Assembly: GCA_030141605.1 (NCBI GenBank)
Contig: JAQGDQ010000909.1
Location: 42,501-81,352 of the forward strand
Length of the DNA stretch: 38,852 nucleotides
Source: Tubiluchus corallicola
Lineage: Eukaryota > Priapulida > Priapulimorpha > Priapulimorphida > Tubiluchidae
Reading direction: 5' to 3'
Positions within the stretch are counted from its first letter, which is position 1. Every line of letters starts with the position of its first letter. Below, piece by piece: positions 24,396-34,608 of the stretch. The position numbers and the translations under genes were made by a program. A model generated the notes under the pieces. That model was not told where the DNA came from and ran no database searches. It worked only from the letters and a program-made list of their open reading frames with translations.

Positions 24396-25229
24396 CAAGA
24401 AGGAAGGCTGGTAACACAATAACAATAACAATGCTCTTTACTTAAAATCAGTCTTTATTTTAATTTTAAATATAAGCCTAAAGATCTACCTTGTAACTGA
24501 AACATTCATTTGTGTTTTTAGATAATAAACTGATATGTAATTGCTCCATGCGATGGACAAAGGAACTGAACTGGAAACGTTCCATTATACAATGTAAAGA
24601 ACCATCAACATCTCGCATGAGGCTGGAAGATTTTGACTACCTGTGTTATGGCATTCCAACAGGACCTACAACAATGTATCCACCATCAACACCTGCTCCA
24701 CAATTGCCAAATTTGTGTGGTGATGAAATACCACCAATCATCTGTGTAATTGTCAACAGAAATCCATGCAGGATAGTGTGTGGTAAATTTTCCTGGCTTT
24801 ATTTATACAATGTACAGATGGTAAGTGCTGGTTTGCCCGCTTATGTGGAACATTTTGAGTTGTGGAATTATGTAGAAATCCACTTTCCGAGACCGTTCTT
24901 AGAAAAAAAGTCACTTAGTGTGCTACAGATACACCAGTTAAGTATGGAACGCCTGAGAGCCTCGTTTCTACATGCCAATGTTACATCTTCCTTATGGTTA
25001 ATAAACAATGACAACCTAACTTATATCAACTCAAAAGCATTTAGCAGTATGGAATATGTTAGAAGTATTCACATAATCGGTTGCAAAAAGCTGACTACTC
25101 TAAACTTGGACTTATCCTATAATCACAGGATTACTAATATTGTAATATCGGAAACTGGACTACAGCGCATGGACATGCCTGTCATGCATAGTCAGACGAT
25201 GCCAGAAGATGTGATCCTGTCTCTTACAG

Positions 25230-25969
25230 GTATGTAGTAGTAACCAAAGTATCACTAGGTAAGTAGACGGGGTAAGTAATGTTAGCGAAAAGAATTGCTT
25301 TTGTTTATTGCATGACAGCTCTGCCACCATAGATTGTAACTTTGGTGCACACTTTGCAACCACAGATAAGTAATCTAGGTCAAGTAAGTGCAATAGACGG
25401 ACAAACACTGAGTCACCTAGACCAACACAGTATCCTGTCATATCCCAGGATTTTCCTTTCTTGAGGGAACATCTAGCCATAGCGATGGTAGCTAAGAAAT
25501 CTCTGCCAGTACAGTGAATCTCATTACCTCACATCTCGTGTTCTGTTTGCACCAAAATTATTTTAATTAACGAGAACAACTGTTGTGTGCTTGTCTCATT
25601 GTGCTTTGTGACTATCATTGTGCATAGAACAAAACTTGCAATATGAAGGTCGTGGATATTTTTGCTGGGTGTATTAGTGTAAGAGAAGCTCGCTTTTTGT
25701 TTGGGAGTCACGAGCCCAATCAACACTCAACTAACAACTAATGAATAACGAAATTTGTGTACATTCGTGGAATGGTGACCTGGCTGAGGGTAACGAGAAA
25801 TATTAGAGTTGGCCAATCAGAAAGAAGTACTGAATCTAGGAGTTGAAAGTTGTTTTTAGTTTCGAAACACCTCAACCTGTTTATGCTTTGCAGATAAAAA
25901 AAGGAAGCTTTGAGCAAAAGTAGCCACTTTACAATTACAATATTCTAATCCGTGATCTTCCACTTTCAG
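25230..25969. other. Copy C intron 2 (740 bp)
   Basis: No gene is seen. The 5' part matches B intron 2 (TCACTAGGTAAGTAGAC against TTACTAGGCAAGCAGAC). CCAATCAGAA is at 25813-25822, 157 bp before exon 3. Confidence 0.5.
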
Positions 25970-27639
25970 ATAATCCACTGTACTGTAATTGCAGCATGGA
26001 GTGGACAAAAACCAGAAACTGGAGAGATTCACAAATTGACTGTGAGACACCGCCGAGAAAGCATACGATAAACGAAATACAAATTGGAGAATTTATTGGA
26101 TGCATGAAGGCAGACTGTGGAATCGAACTTCACCGATGTATTGTAGTGGAATTCCTGGATGAACGAGGAGGATGTTTTGTTGCTTGCGGTTATTACGAAA
26201 AAATCTAAGCAGCTGATCTGACACTGATATTAAGTTCACTGCCTTACTGGACACGACGCTTTTGTATTGCTAATTACCAAGGCAAGGAACTGCCTAGAAA
26301 TTTCTTGAATTCAAAGAACGTTGATGAACTTGAAATTGTGGATTCCGAAATCGAATTACTTAACGGTGCATCAATTTATGGCACCGTTAATGAAGCAATA
26401 AAGTTGAAACGTCTCCAAAAGTTAACAAAAATTTTTCCCAAGGCATTTGAACGAATAAACACCGTCAAACGAATCATAATCTACACTTGTCCAAAACTAA
26501 AAACAGCAAATCTAGATTTATCAAACAATTTGATGATAAGTAAGATTGACATAAGAAAAACAGGACTGGAACACCTGGATATGCCAAAGCTGCACCCGTC
26601 CAGGCCATCCCAGTTAATTTCACTAGAATTAGCAGGTAAGCAACAAAAGCTTTTGAAGGGAGCATGTTGTTTTTTAAGAGGTATCTTCAATTTTTAGGGA
26701 ATCCAACAATTGTATATCACTACAATATTTTTTCAGGCAATTCTGTTCCATGTGGATGCACTCTCTTCTGGGCACGAGGCAGAAATTGGAAAGATTCTAC
26801 TGTTAAATGCTCATATTGTTACAAATACGACTGCAGGATTGTTCCACCTGTTGGGGGATGGCTTCGTTGCAAAGAGGAATGCTCAAATAGGTGGCTTTCT
26901 AATGCAGACATCGCACAATGTGATGCAACAACAAGCACACTGATACCGCCTCCAGTAACGCCAACAAGTGTCTCATTTTATCCATGTGATGTTCCCATGG
27001 CAGAATGCAGGTCTTGGGACTCAAAGGCGTGGTCTGCACTTGGTGAATGCAATGTTGTATGTGGTGAGCTTGATGCACAGCTGTTCGAGGAAAAACTAAC
27101 TTTGATTTGGAAGGTGTTGCCATGCGAAATGGAGACGCTTAACATTTTGAATTACAAGTCGAAGCAGCTGCCTGCAAAATTTCTTGATAAAAAATACGTG
27201 GCTGAGTTGACTATCATGCAGTCTGATTTAGAAGAATTAGGAGCAAATGCAATGTATGGTCATATCGAATCAAGCATAACGATTTCTCATAATGACAAGT
27301 TAAAGGCAATTCATCCAAAAGCCTTAGGTTTATAAAGTAAAACAGATAATCATCACTGATTGTAAACAGCTAGTAAATGCAGACCTGGACCTGTCCAACA
27401 ACTATAAGATTGCATCAATCATCTTCATAGGGACAAACATTCAATACATGCAAAAGCCAATACTTCACAAACAAAGAAATCCCACAGATATATTACTACA
27501 TTTAACAGGTGAGTTCATTTTCCAATTTTTAGACTGGATAACTAGCCTGTTTGCAGGATGACGAAAGGATAAAATTGTTCAATTAAAATTGTTAAAACAA
27601 ATTAAAACAATTGGTCAATATTACTGTTGTGTGACTCTA

Positions 27640-28200
27640 ATAGTGCATTCAGACTAGTTAGATTTTTTGTCAAGTAAATTCAATTTGCGAGCATGTTCAG
27701 ACTCGAGTTACTCTCCGACAGTAATCGCGAGCTGATTCTCACTTCACTATTCACTGCGAGAAATGTTGAAAGTAACTTGCCGAAGCGTTCACACGTGACA
27801 GGAAATCAACTGGCAGCAACTGTCAGAGAGTCAGTGATAACTTACTGACAGTAACTCGCAAAGCAGTTTGTGACGCCTGGCTTTACTTGTTGGTTTTCTG
27901 TTCTTTATTTAAAGCAGATTTACTTCAACAATTCCCAAACTAGTACTCCTAATCGAGCGGTGAGGTAGTAGTACACAGATGTTAGTAGTTTAGAAACTGA
28001 ATCAGTTTCTCATAGGTACCTCTACGGGGCATGCCTTGAGACAAAAGATATGGGTTCGAATCACGAGTGGGATCTTAAGTGTCGGTCTTGAGTTGTTGTT
28101 ATTGTGTTTAGCTAACAAAGTGTGAACTATTCATAACATTTTTACTCTCTTGCGAGTTGGACCACCTGCCAATAAACTAAACCACTGGTTCTCAAACAGC
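27640..28200. other. Insertion-like sequence in copy C intron 4
   Basis: This part of intron 4 (27509-28296) has no match in introns 4 of A or B; homology to them resumes near 28206. It contains an imperfect inverted pair (CGAGTTACTCTCCGACAGTAAT and ACTGACAGTAACTCGC). It also has a tRNA-like stretch, GCATGCCTTGAGACAAAAG then GGGTTCGAATCACGAG (28028-28068), that looks like the B-box half of a tRNA-derived SINE. CACTGGTTCTCAAAC at ~28182 resembles a hAT terminal repeat. None of these is decisive. Confidence 0.35.
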
Positions 28201-28798
28201 CGGAAGGTCATGCTGAATTTTTTCAAATTAAGAATTGTGCACATTCTCTTTAACGAAAAATCAGTTACTTGGGTTTTAATTTCGCGTTTTTTTCAGATAG
28301 TCCGTTATATTGCAACTGCAGCATGAAATGGTTGAAATCAGAACTGTGGGTTGCTTCATTATTTGATTGTGAAGTACCAAGTTATCAGCACGATGAAGGC
28401 GAAATGCCACTGTCATTGTTTTGTGATCCTGAAAATCCTGCAAATCTACATCCTGTTTCTCACTCTGCTTCTGTTCAGGCTTCAAGAATACAGTTTGTTT
28501 GCATCTACTTAATTGGAATTTTTCTCACACGTATAAATCACACCTGTGGGTGTTTTACTAACGTTTGTAGGTATTTTTCTCTCTTAAGTTTTATGAGTGA
28601 TAAAATTATCAGTTGTAGTGCACTTTGTCAATAACTTCTACGAATCTTCGAAGACAAGTAAAGATATCAGCAAACTGTAGATGACTATAAAATAATTTAG
28701 CAACTTTTTCAATAACGTTTCGATTCTATATGTCAAATTGTGACCTGTATTGTATATGTTTTTGATGTTATACTTTAAACGTCATTGTATCGCCTTCC

Positions 28799-29794
28799 CA
28801 GTGTGCACCACTGGCTCACCAAAAGACACGGTATTGAACTTATCGACAATATAAGCAATTCAATCTCTTGCTTAGTTAGCAAAGAGTGAGCTATGAAGGC
28901 TGTGATTATTTTATAAACATTTCATAATGTTGTCTAAACTTGTTTCAAGCGATTTACTTGTTTCAAGCGATTTCATTGAACTCAGTTTTGCACATCAGTG
29001 ATGCAAGCAGTATGCAACAGAACAACATGTAAGTGACGCAACATTTCAAAACGAATTTTTCAAGCTTTTTTATGAAGTGCGCTTTAATGTTTTTCATTGC
29101 ATAACCCTCTTACACTTTTCAAATTCTTTAAATGGCGCAAAACAAATCTATATTAGTAGAACGAATAAGTGAAACTAGAGAAATGCCAACAACAATTCTA
29201 TAGAAGCGCATTTTCTGAATACTGACTAACATTTTCACAAATTGCTCACAGATGACGCTGCAAACATAGAGCTGATGATTTAATAGTGTCTCGACTCTGG
29301 CACTTCTATAAATAGTGTGTATCAGTATAAGGAAAATACGACACCAGAAAACTTTATTTTAATGTGTAACGCTGCACATTCGTCAAATGCTAAAACCTAA
29401 AATTTCCAACAATGTGTAGTAAATATTTTATTTGAGAAGGATGTATTCTAATACCATTCTTGTTTAAAGCACAAGAAAACCCTTCATAAACATAAAGCTT
29501 AAGAAATTCGTTTTGAAATTTTATATCACTTACATACTACCTTTTTGCGTGCAGAACTTCAATCGGAAGTCACGCTGTGTAAAACATGTAAATTTAAACG
29601 CCCGCGATGACCGTTAGACGCAGCCATTTTGACGACAGGTCATTTGAAACAAGTTTAGATAACATTTTGTAAAGTTTGGAAAAATAATCAGAGCATTCGT
29701 AGCACACAAGTCACTAACTAAATAAAATTTAAAATTACTGTATCTTGTCAATAAGATTAAAAATACGTTTTTTGTTATTGAGTTGTGCACCCTG
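28799..29794. mobile_element. Non-autonomous element with long imperfect terminal inverted repeats (~1 kb)
   Basis: The left end CAGTGTGCACCAC and the reverse complement of the right end, CAGGGTGCACAAC, begin arms that stay recognisably similar for ~300 bp. Shared blocks include TTAGTTAG, CTGTGATTATTTT/CTCTGATTATTTT, TCTAAACTTGTTTCAA and ATTTCAAAACGAATTT. No transposase is encoded. I could not find a convincing target-site duplication (flanks CGCCTTCC and GAGGGTGA), so the exact ends and superfamily remain open. It is a MITE/foldback type by structure. Confidence 0.65.
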
Positions 29795-30781
29795 GAGGGT
29801 GAGTCAGCGACATTTTACCAACTAGTGAAAACATTTTAAATAATTAATAATTGCTTTTCTAGTTACATAAGTCTTTCTAGTAGGTAAGCGAAAATCTAAG
29901 TAATATAGATTTGCACGGAAAGTCTTTTGAGATATAATTTAACATTGCCTTTTTCCCTTCATTTACGTTTGGTGCATGACGTCATGTAATGGCGACTTCG
30001 GAACAGTATTGCGGGAGATTTAAAATGAAAACAAACTAAAATTCCTTTCAGTGCGAGTAAGATATACGCATAAACTTGCTATGACGTCATATAATTTTTT
30101 AAGGCGATTTAAGGAGTTTCACATGAATTATAACAATTCAGTTGTCAATTCGCACCTGCTAACAGTAACAGAACTTCTGAACTTCTTTCTAATTCACTTC
30201 TTTTCTCTTCTTCTCTATCTCTGTCTATTATTCTACCTTAACTACTCCCTGTTTTTCTATAATTCTCTCTCCTGTAAATTAAGCCATTTTTTTTTACTTT
30301 TCCTGGTGGTCTTACAAGCTTTGCTTCTTGACCACCATGCAGCATCTATTTCTTGTTGACAAACTATTATGTAGTTTAGTAACTATGTTAGTATACTTCT
30401 GTTAAATTTTTGTAATTATATTTGAAATTTTTCCCTAACTATATCATGCTATAGTATACTAATGTAGTTCTGTTACAATTAATGTAACTATATTTCATTT
30501 TCTAATTATAGGGCATAATAGTTAAAGATAATAATGCAAATTGTAATAGAAAAATACAAGCTGAAATGGTAATAAATTACAAATTACAAAATTACAACAA
30601 TCATAATGTGTATTTACTAAAAATACAAAAACAAATTGTAACAAGTAACGATAAAATTTCACTTGGCTAGTAGAAACTAGTATATATATAAGCCTATAGA
30701 CATTAGGAACAGATTCCACACTATCATATGATTAAAACTTCAAGACTTAACAGGGGTTCTGGCTGAAACTTTTCTTGTTAA
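29795..30781. other. Non-genic spacer before gene R
   Basis: No gene is seen. Two perfect TGACGTCA palindromes (29977-29984 and 30082-30089) lie about 100 bp apart; they match the CRE/ATF consensus but could be chance. A pyrimidine-rich stretch (30180-30310) and AT-rich sequence follow. No AATAAA is evident downstream of the gene R stop. Confidence 0.4.
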
Positions 30782-33634
30782 TCAACAATTAAAATTTTTC
30801 AATTTTAGATCTGCATGATTTACATTTGGCTCCCAACAATCGACAATAGACTGCTGCAGATTAATCTGCAGCATCCACTGAGCATCACAGTTACAAACGA
30901 GTCTGCTTTCCAAGAGTTGGAATTTTACGTTCTCGGGTTTAGTGTCATTATGTAGGACAGGCATAGACATGTGCTGTATTTTTGAAATTCCAAATGTGAT
31001 TTGACTAATTTTGTAATTATTTGAGAGATCCAGATTAGCTGTTGTCAACTGAGTGCAAGAGAGAAACGAAATTGTCTTCAAAAGATCCACACGAAAAAAT
31101 GCTTTTGGATGAATTGACACAAGGAAAGGATTGGCGCTCATCACAAAATGTTCGATTTTGCCATGTATGTCCTTTTCCTCCAGAGTCGTTACAAACGATT
31201 CTTGCAGTGTCAGTTTCGTGATATGTTTTCCTTTCAGGAACTCTCCAGGAAGCCGATTTCCCACATAGTTGAAGATAACTAATCCATACATGTACATTTT
31301 AATCTCTGTTGATATTTGTTGCATCGCCTGATGATCAATTACTCCAAGTTGTCCACAGTAAAGTTCACAAGGATCTTCAGAGAATATGGTGCAACTGCTC
31401 ACACTGATACTGCACGTTTCGCTGGGAGGTCTTACGGTTGTTGTAGGTGGCTGATCGCATTCAATCATATCAATAGTCATCACTGTATGAGGTATTTTAG
31501 GTTCATAACAGTCAACTTCTCTGGAAGCCCAGCTAACCTGAAACATCCAGTACATTTCACAGTCACAAACCAGCCTACTTCCAGTCAGAGTGAAATTCAC
31601 GTTGTTGGTATTAACGTCTGGATGCAGAACTGGCATTGACATGTGTTTGATTGTTGATTCCTGAGCAAAGATGATGGAATTGATCAAGGGACTATTTCGA
31701 AGATCCAAGTTAGCTGTCTCCAATGCTTCACAGGCAATAAAGCTCACTGCTTTCAAACGCTTTAACCGATAGAAAGCATTGTAATGCACTTCCTTTAATT
31801 CTTTGCTGTAGTTTACAGTGAAGTATTCAAGGCTGGGTGGGAGATCATTCTCAAACAGACAGACAAATGCAGATTTTTCAAATATTAGTGCTGTAACATT
31901 TTTTTTATCAAGAAACTTGCTTGGCAACCTTTCTTCTTGGTAAAAATAAATTTTTAGTTCTGACGGACCGTTTGTCATGTTATTTGCAATATCTATCAAT
32001 CTGCTGGAATTTATTTTGCTATCAGAGATTTTTGAAATGCGTGCACCACCACAAATCTGTTTGCAGGGCAGTTGTGACAAGACTAAACAAGTTGTTCTCT
32101 CAAAACTGCATTTTCCGGGTGGACAAATGTCTATAGCATTCAATTTATCCGTACTAACTGGCCCATTTTCTTTTAGTATTGCATTAGGGAGATGTTTGCA
32201 TTGTACTTCAGATCTTTTCCAGACTTCACTTAACACCCACGCGATCCGGCAATTACAAATTATAGGATTTCTCAAAATGTGAATGTTCATATTAACAGAA
32301 ACTTTTCTGTCAAATGTTGGCCTGTCTAGTGTTGTGATACTAGTGCCCTCTATAAGCAAGTGATTGAGCAGTTCACCACCCCGCAGTTGTAATTTCAATT
32401 GCTGAACCATTGGGCAGTCTTTGATTTCAAGTTCGAGCAAGTTTAACCCAGCAAATGCATATTCATCAATAACCTCCAACTTTGGAAAATTGTTGATTTT
32501 AATTCTGTAAACGCTTCTTGCCTTTAGAAAGTACTTTTTAAGTTTGGAAACGTTATCAAATTGTTTCATTGTAAGATTAACAATAGCAAAGCCATATAAA
32601 AAGTCTTCTGGTAGTTCCTCGTTTTTGCAGTTGCTCAAAATAAAACTATCTATCTTGCGAACCAAATACCGTTGAAGCTTGTCAAACAGCTGCTGCATCA
32701 TCGTGCCATTAATTTTCATGTCACTACAAACAACTTTCTTACGACGATCGTAACTAGTACAACCTGGATGAATAGCCTCCCTCCCAGGAACGTTTGCACG
32801 GACCCAAGGAATACAGAAGTCTTCAGGTTTGTACTCAATTGTTCCGATCTTTTTTCTTGCCTTTCCTTCTGCATAAGGCATTTGATCACAGTATATTTCT
32901 TTTTTTTTCCAAGGTTCCAACACCATCCATTCCGTCCTACATTGACAAATTAGAGGATTTGCATCGAAGTAAAGGCTGATATTTTTTATGATGTCTTCAG
33001 AGTAAAGGAGTGGCATTTTCATTGTTGTAAGACTAGTGTTTGCTACGTGTATGCGCTGAAGCCATTTCTGATTGCGAAAAAAGAATGGTGGAGTATGTTT
33101 AGTCGTGAAAAACAATGGACAATCTTCAATGAAAAGTTCACGCAAAGATAGTAAATTAGCAAATGAAAATTCGTATATGTACTGCAGCTGTGCGAAACCC
33201 GCAATTCTAAGTATTTTGACTGACGTTGCATTCAGAAAGTGTTTTCCAATTCTGGTGATATTTTTAAAATTACGCAGTTGAACTTTTACAATCTCCAAGC
33301 CTTCTAAAAAGCTCTTTGCCGGTAAATCACCATTTTCTAAATTTGACATAATAAAATCATCCACCTTACGATTGCCAAATCCCAGGATATTCTTTTTTAA
33401 CTTTTTCCACTTTTCGCAGTTAAGTATTTTCACATCGCAGATAACTCGAACATTTTTGTCAATCCATTTCTTACATTTGTCGTCAAGTAGCGTTGTCCAA
33501 AAGGTTATGCTAATCCGCTTTATTCGTTTATTAGATCGAAGACTAAAGTTTGCATTTCTACTTCCAATGCTGAGCACATTAATCGCAGCAAGAAGTGAAA
33601 ATGTGATAAAGATTTGTTGGTTCTTCATCGGCAT
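30782..33634 (-). CDS. Gene R: intronless four-module secreted LRR protein (950 aa)
   Basis: A single uninterrupted frame runs from ATG at 33632-33634 to TGA at 30782-30784. Residues 1-24 form a signal peptide (MPMKNQQIFITFSLLAAINV then LSIG). Four modules follow, each with an N-terminal cysteine cap, about five irregular LRRs and an LRRCT. The LRRCT cysteines are at about 230/232/249/274, 460/462/479/504, 690/692/709/726 and 914/916/933/950. Module hallmarks such as LPSKFLDKKNV and LDLSNNYKI are shared with genes A-C. The last residue is the last LRRCT cysteine, so there is no membrane or GPI tail and the product is likely secreted. A Pro/Thr linker (TTTVRPP) separates modules 3 and 4. It is divergent from A-C, so it is an old paralogue rather than a fresh retrocopy. 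The module count recalls Slit, but there are no EGF or laminin-G domains. Ligand and function are unknown. Confidence 0.92.
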   Translation of the reverse strand: MPMKNQQIFITFSLLAAINVLSIGSRNANFSLRSNKRIKRISITFWTTLLDDKCKKWIDKNVRVICDVKILNCEKWKKLKKNILGFGNRKVDDFIMSNLENGDLPAKSFLEGLEIVKVQLRNFKNITRIGKHFLNATSVKILRIAGFAQLQYIYEFSFANLLSLRELFIEDCPLFFTTKHTPPFFFRNQKWLQRIHVANTSLTTMKMPLLYSEDIIKNISLYFDANPLICQCRTEWMVLEPWKKKEIYCDQMPYAEGKARKKIGTIEYKPEDFCIPWVRANVPGREAIHPGCTSYDRRKKVVCSDMKINGTMMQQLFDKLQRYLVRKIDSFILSNCKNEELPEDFLYGFAIVNLTMKQFDNVSKLKKYFLKARSVYRIKINNFPKLEVIDEYAFAGLNLLELEIKDCPMVQQLKLQLRGGELLNHLLIEGTSITTLDRPTFDRKVSVNMNIHILRNPIICNCRIAWVLSEVWKRSEVQCKHLPNAILKENGPVSTDKLNAIDICPPGKCSFERTTCLVLSQLPCKQICGGARISKISDSKINSSRLIDIANNMTNGPSELKIYFYQEERLPSKFLDKKNVTALIFEKSAFVCLFENDLPPSLEYFTVNYSKELKEVHYNAFYRLKRLKAVSFIACEALETANLDLRNSPLINSIIFAQESTIKHMSMPVLHPDVNTNNVNFTLTGSRLVCDCEMYWMFQVSWASREVDCYEPKIPHTVMTIDMIECDQPPTTTVRPPSETCSISVSSCTIFSEDPCELYCGQLGVIDHQAMQQISTEIKMYMYGLVIFNYVGNRLPGEFLKGKHITKLTLQESFVTTLEEKDIHGKIEHFVMSANPFLVSIHPKAFFRVDLLKTISFLSCTQLTTANLDLSNNYKISQITFGISKIQHMSMPVLHNDTKPENVKFQLLESRLVCNCDAQWMLQINLQQSIVDCWEPNVNHADLKLKNFNC

Positions 33635-34326
33635 TAATTGAACTTTCTCACGTTAAACCTTCTGCAAACTAACAGTCAGTTTATGCTTAGTGACTGGCAA
33701 CTGTTGCTATCGTAATCACGTCAAAATGAATGATGTCATAAACAACAGACTTTAGGTACGTATTCTACCAGAATGCGAGTCTAATTATGCAGGAACAGTT
33801 TGTGAGAATGAAGAAGAGAAAAGATATTATTTGATTGAAATCTGGATGCCACATTAACGACAACATCAATAACAGAGTTATAATTACATCAATAAAGGAG
33901 TTATAATCGGGTTTGCAAAAACGTTAACAAGAATTGCTTCAATAGTGATTAAAGTAAATAATTAATAATTAACTCGTTTTCATAAATTGTTTAGATTTAT
34001 AATTCATTTATAGCTTGTAATGCTTAGTTTAGTTGTGACATATGCAAGCAATCTTACAAATTTACTTTATATATTTTCTGCAAAGTTAATATTGGTGATG
34101 GTGTCATTAATTACCAATCGACAGCATATTATGCCTAAATAATTCATTTTTCTACGTAATCATTTTTGCTGTTTGTTATACATATTACACGATTAATCTT
34201 AATCAGAATTCATTTCTGACAGGCATCATCTCTGCCACAGTTACTGTTTTTCTCATTTTGTTAACTTTTGTAGATGTAGAAAATGATGATGGTATGCATT
34301 CCAGTCCGTGCTAAGAACCAAACATT
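31617..34326 (-). repeat. Right arm of the large inverted duplication
   Basis: The reverse complement matches 1187-5017 and includes modules 1-3 of gene R and about 700 bp of its upstream region. It lacks the two insertions of the left arm, so it shows the ancestral arrangement at both sites. The arms are separated by about 26.6 kb that contains the complete A-B-C array. Confidence 0.9.
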
Positions 34327-34535
34327 TTATAAATTTACAAGTCCGAACGGAAACAATGTTTTACACCACGTTCTGCAGTCATTTTTAGATTTAAAAAAGT
34401 TTAAAGACTTTAATAATTTTCACTAACCTCAAACCTATTTCTACTGGGTGCAAAATGCCATGCACTATGCTTGTTTAAGTTCAATTTTACAATAAGGCAG
34501 GGAAGGAGGTTACAAAATCCCACACAGTTTAAATA
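34327..34535. other. Non-genic sequence beyond the right arm
   Basis: No gene or repeat is recognised. Confidence 0.4.
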
Positions 34536-34608
34536 CTCTAACCCTAACCCTAACCACAAGCCGTCACTAACCCTAATCCCAACCATAACACTAACCCCAA
34601 CCCTATTA
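34536..34608. repeat. Short interstitial telomere-like repeat (CCCTAA)
   Basis: About three perfect CCCTAA units (34538-34556) are followed by degenerate CTAACCC/CCAACC variants up to 34608. It is too short to show that this is a chromosome end or to fix the lineage. Confidence 0.7.

Larger units (their letters stand above)
22081..28634 (+). repeat. Tandem unit C
   Basis: The unit begins with the same leader sequence as units A and B (TATGACTCTCTTGACAAA, then TTTTTCTTTGTTC at ~22202) and contains pseudogene C. Its right limit is set at the stop codon because no further copy exists for comparison. Confidence 0.8.
23293..28634 (+). pseudogene. Copy C: four-module LRR gene with two disabling lesions
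   Basis: The exons by homology are 23293-23920, 24522-25229, 25970-26635, 26737-27508 and 28297-28634, with intact GT-AG borders and phase 1 junctions. ATG 23293 opens the signal peptide MLSYLVMISLCIVVPTAYS. Exons 1 and 2 are intact and nearly identical to A. In exon 3, TAT of A and B has become TAA at 26206-26208. In exon 4, five bases are missing at about 27325 (GCCTTAGGTTT against GCCTTTTACAAGGTTT in A), so the exon is 772 rather than 777 nt and the frame stops at 27333-27335. Exon 5 keeps an open frame with a longer tail than A or B. The truncated product would contain module 1, module 2 and part of LRRCT2/module 3. It is either a recent pseudogene or a source of sequence for conversion of its neighbours; which applies is not visible here. 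Confidence 0.88.

Noticed and set aside
24168-24431. Asp-, Met- or Ile-rich frames across intron 1 repeats (also 6667-6997 and 14675-15058)
   Set aside because: They are trinucleotide repeats inside phase-1 introns whose borders are fixed by three paralogues.
28000-28075. tRNA-like sequence with GGGTTCGAATCA
   Set aside because: The T-arm flanks do not pair and no acceptor stem closes, so it is not a tRNA gene; at most it is a tRNA-derived SINE relic.
29977-30089. Pair of TGACGTCA (CRE-like) palindromes as a promoter
   Set aside because: They lie downstream of the 3' ends of both neighbouring genes (C and R) with no start site in sight; two 8-mers may be chance.
30051-30359. 102-aa + strand frame rich in Phe/Leu
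   Set aside because: It is generated by a pyrimidine-rich stretch; no homologue pattern, and it would be only a hydrophobic run.
30782-33634. Gene R as a Slit orthologue
   Set aside because: Four LRR/LRRCT modules recall Slit, but the modules are short and irregular and no EGF, laminin-G or cystine-knot region follows.
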